A DNA stretch of 15,349 bases from the NCBI GenBank assembly GCA_964442745.1, contig CAYUAI010000093.1, positions 1-15,349 of the forward strand, in the 5' to 3' direction. This DNA is from CAYUAI01 sp964442745 (GTDB taxonomy: Bacteria > Pseudomonadota > Gammaproteobacteria > S012-40). Within the stretch, counting starts at the first letter, position 1; every line of letters starts with the position of its first letter. The notes beneath the pieces are model-generated. The model made no database searches and was not told where the DNA came from. It worked only from the letters and a program-made list of their open reading frames with translations. This document shows positions 15,301 through 15,349 of the stretch, one piece after another. The position numbers and the translations under genes are program-made.

Positions 15301-15349
15301 CACCACTCTACTCAAAGAAGGGGATTCCACCACCGTTATCGCTAGTGGC
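12314..15349 (+). CDS. Large lipoprotein with tandem Ig-like (Big_1/invasin-type) domains, 3' end outside the window
   Basis: 1012 codons are open from ATG 12314 to the right edge with no stop; the end is not seen. AAAGGAAAG lies just upstream. Residues 1-20 are a lipoprotein signal (LFFLLAIAVF, lipobox ISGC with Cys21); Ser at +2 predicts outer-membrane sorting. About eight repeats of 90-110 residues follow, at roughly 31-127, 134-221, 229-322, 331-429, 430-566, 570-668, 673-780 and 783-965. The better ones show the Big_1 pattern: a start like ASPGEVVANGTHTVTV, a GEPVSGATVNFTS turn, TDSNGLASATL, then a GKAEVLA strand. Domain 5 has an Asn/Lys-rich insert (about 495-530). Domain 8 is interrupted by EF-hand-like loops at 862-905. 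There are almost no cysteines after Cys21. By family such proteins are surface adhesins or structural filaments; the ligand and the topology are unknown. It is the longest frame at the right end and the only credible coding strand there. Confidence 0.88.
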   Translation, partial: MIEKRTPLFFLLAIAVFISGCSGSDEANTKVASVNVTASPGEVVANGTHTVTVMAAVKDDQGEPVSGATVNFTSTRGTFSSSTSATSATTDSNGLASATLSSTSIGKAEVLAIAGAFSSSSSITFIQDANDQVTYLSLSASPNEINAQSAGTVLLTAEVKDGENPLTNVDVKFETDFGSLTSSSKSTNENGIVSVGLNSNTAGIATINISAGGFNQSVTVKFIEDVSGQVANITLGFNKDEVVADGISKILITATTLDTGGNIVVGAPIQFKTSLGDLTQDMQLSSSNGTASVEISSSEVGQADIIVSVDQIEKIQSVTFFAEDNQIQTIPPSTMSLSTSKISVTSNNAEQAKITATLLDVNNAVYPSAFVRFKADGGQLSQSSVTSDENGEASIFFSSGSSDPSNRIATVTAISGSLEKQIPIQVIGSSVIVKSNSSSLIIDLDNPDNFNEKNENLSLIASNSNGDPVYDTDILVVVSSPKANSATLSLEEGKIDNPEDMKNINNNKVEINGVKTNIDKDDFIIEINEGKTDINGRFEVTLTAASAGTVTVTAIALNTSYSKKFTINEITQAFQITAPTDEREDSDVNSKLVINVKAPSPTTEVTFITSLGTLLGEIDSGNKITQAVVNGVTSVELTSTVGGTATVEVFDNNDNSIMDRLIVDFSAPAIEAKYITIQADRNVIPLKVGELNYEAKITAQVFNTYDFPVRNATVWFTIENATGGGEFLSPVYGTTLSDGSFETTFNSGTISSTPEGVIIKARVINNGIEFTDAIPIVIGGTAGSVVVGRSTTLSSINENTAYSMPMSVLVADSNGNPVAGTTVSLSAWPNGYYKGYWEPVYNATGDIVRCIRRPTSLMINNEDINKNLIMDLGEDINNNGIMDLGEDINNNEIMDLREDVNNDGTLTPENSAAGTLPDILITDKNGLATFNLVYLKHYSAWVESQIRISTMVQGTETTSVLNFILTPLEDDVKACSLPDSPFGNELADETLDVKPGTTLLKEGDSTTVIASG
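14897..15028 (+). repeat. 36-bp tandem repeats encoding EF-hand-like calcium-binding loops
   Basis: Three full 36-base units (14897-14932, 14933-14968, 14969-15004) and a degenerate fourth (15005-15028) lie in frame inside the Ig-domain lipoprotein. Units 2 and 3 differ at 2 of 36 bases; units 1 and 2 at 5. Each encodes 12 residues like EDINNNGIMDLG. The D-x-N-x-N-G-x-x-D-x-x-E spacing across unit borders is that of a calcium-binding EF-hand or dockerin loop. The fourth unit (EDVNNDGTLTPE) keeps the spacing. Because 36 is a multiple of three, copy-number change would keep the reading frame. Confidence 0.9.

Overview
The window reads as part of a proteobacterial chromosome, most likely gammaproteobacterial. 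The evidence is an aerobic-type CobN/CobW cobalt-insertion pair, an outer-membrane type lipoprotein built of invasin-like Ig domains, an OmpA-family protein and moderate GC content. The genus cannot be read from the sequence. All gene calls rest on motif and family recognition by eye; no database search was run.

Layout, left to right. (1) 1-611, minus strand: the N-terminal half of a transposase-like gene that is broken by a frameshift and runs off the left edge. (2) 612-966: an AT-rich gap with no supported gene. (3) 967-2202, minus: a secreted OmpA-family protein with an N-terminal discoidin-like region, in DNA that looks richer in GC than its surroundings. (4) 2362-10855: a cobalamin (vitamin B12) synthesis cluster of two divergent units. 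cobT-cobD runs leftward; cobD's ribosome binding site overlaps the cobT stop codon and both genes appear to start with TTG. cobB-cobW-cobN runs rightward with gaps of 25 and 8 bases. (5) 10912-11625, minus: a glutathione S-transferase-fold protein of the metaxin/FAX-like type, convergent with cobN across a small AT-rich hairpin. (6) 11626-12313: a gap of about 690 bases with a perfect 10-bp inverted repeat and a longer pair of inverted 23-base arms 173 bases end to end. (7) 12314 to the right edge, plus: a very long lipoprotein reading frame, open at the edge, with about eight Ig-like (Big_1-type) domains and a block of 36-bp tandem repeats that encode EF-hand-like calcium-binding loops.

How the B12 genes fit together. 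CobW is a probable metal chaperone GTPase and CobN is the large subunit that inserts cobalt into hydrogenobyrinic acid a,c-diamide, the product of CobB. CobD makes aminopropanol phosphate for the nucleotide-loop linker. CobT activates the lower-ligand base. The AAA+ partners that CobN needs (CobS/CobT-chelatase or ChlI/ChlD-type) and the loop-assembly enzymes CobU, CobS and CbiB are not in the window. I found no cobalamin riboswitch in the divergent promoter region.

No clearly new biological system is visible. The items most worth a second look are the Ig-domain lipoprotein with its EF-loop expansion, the inverted-repeat element at 11990-12162, the hairpin at 11697-11723, the OmpA/discoidin-like fusion, and the frameshifted transposase-like gene.
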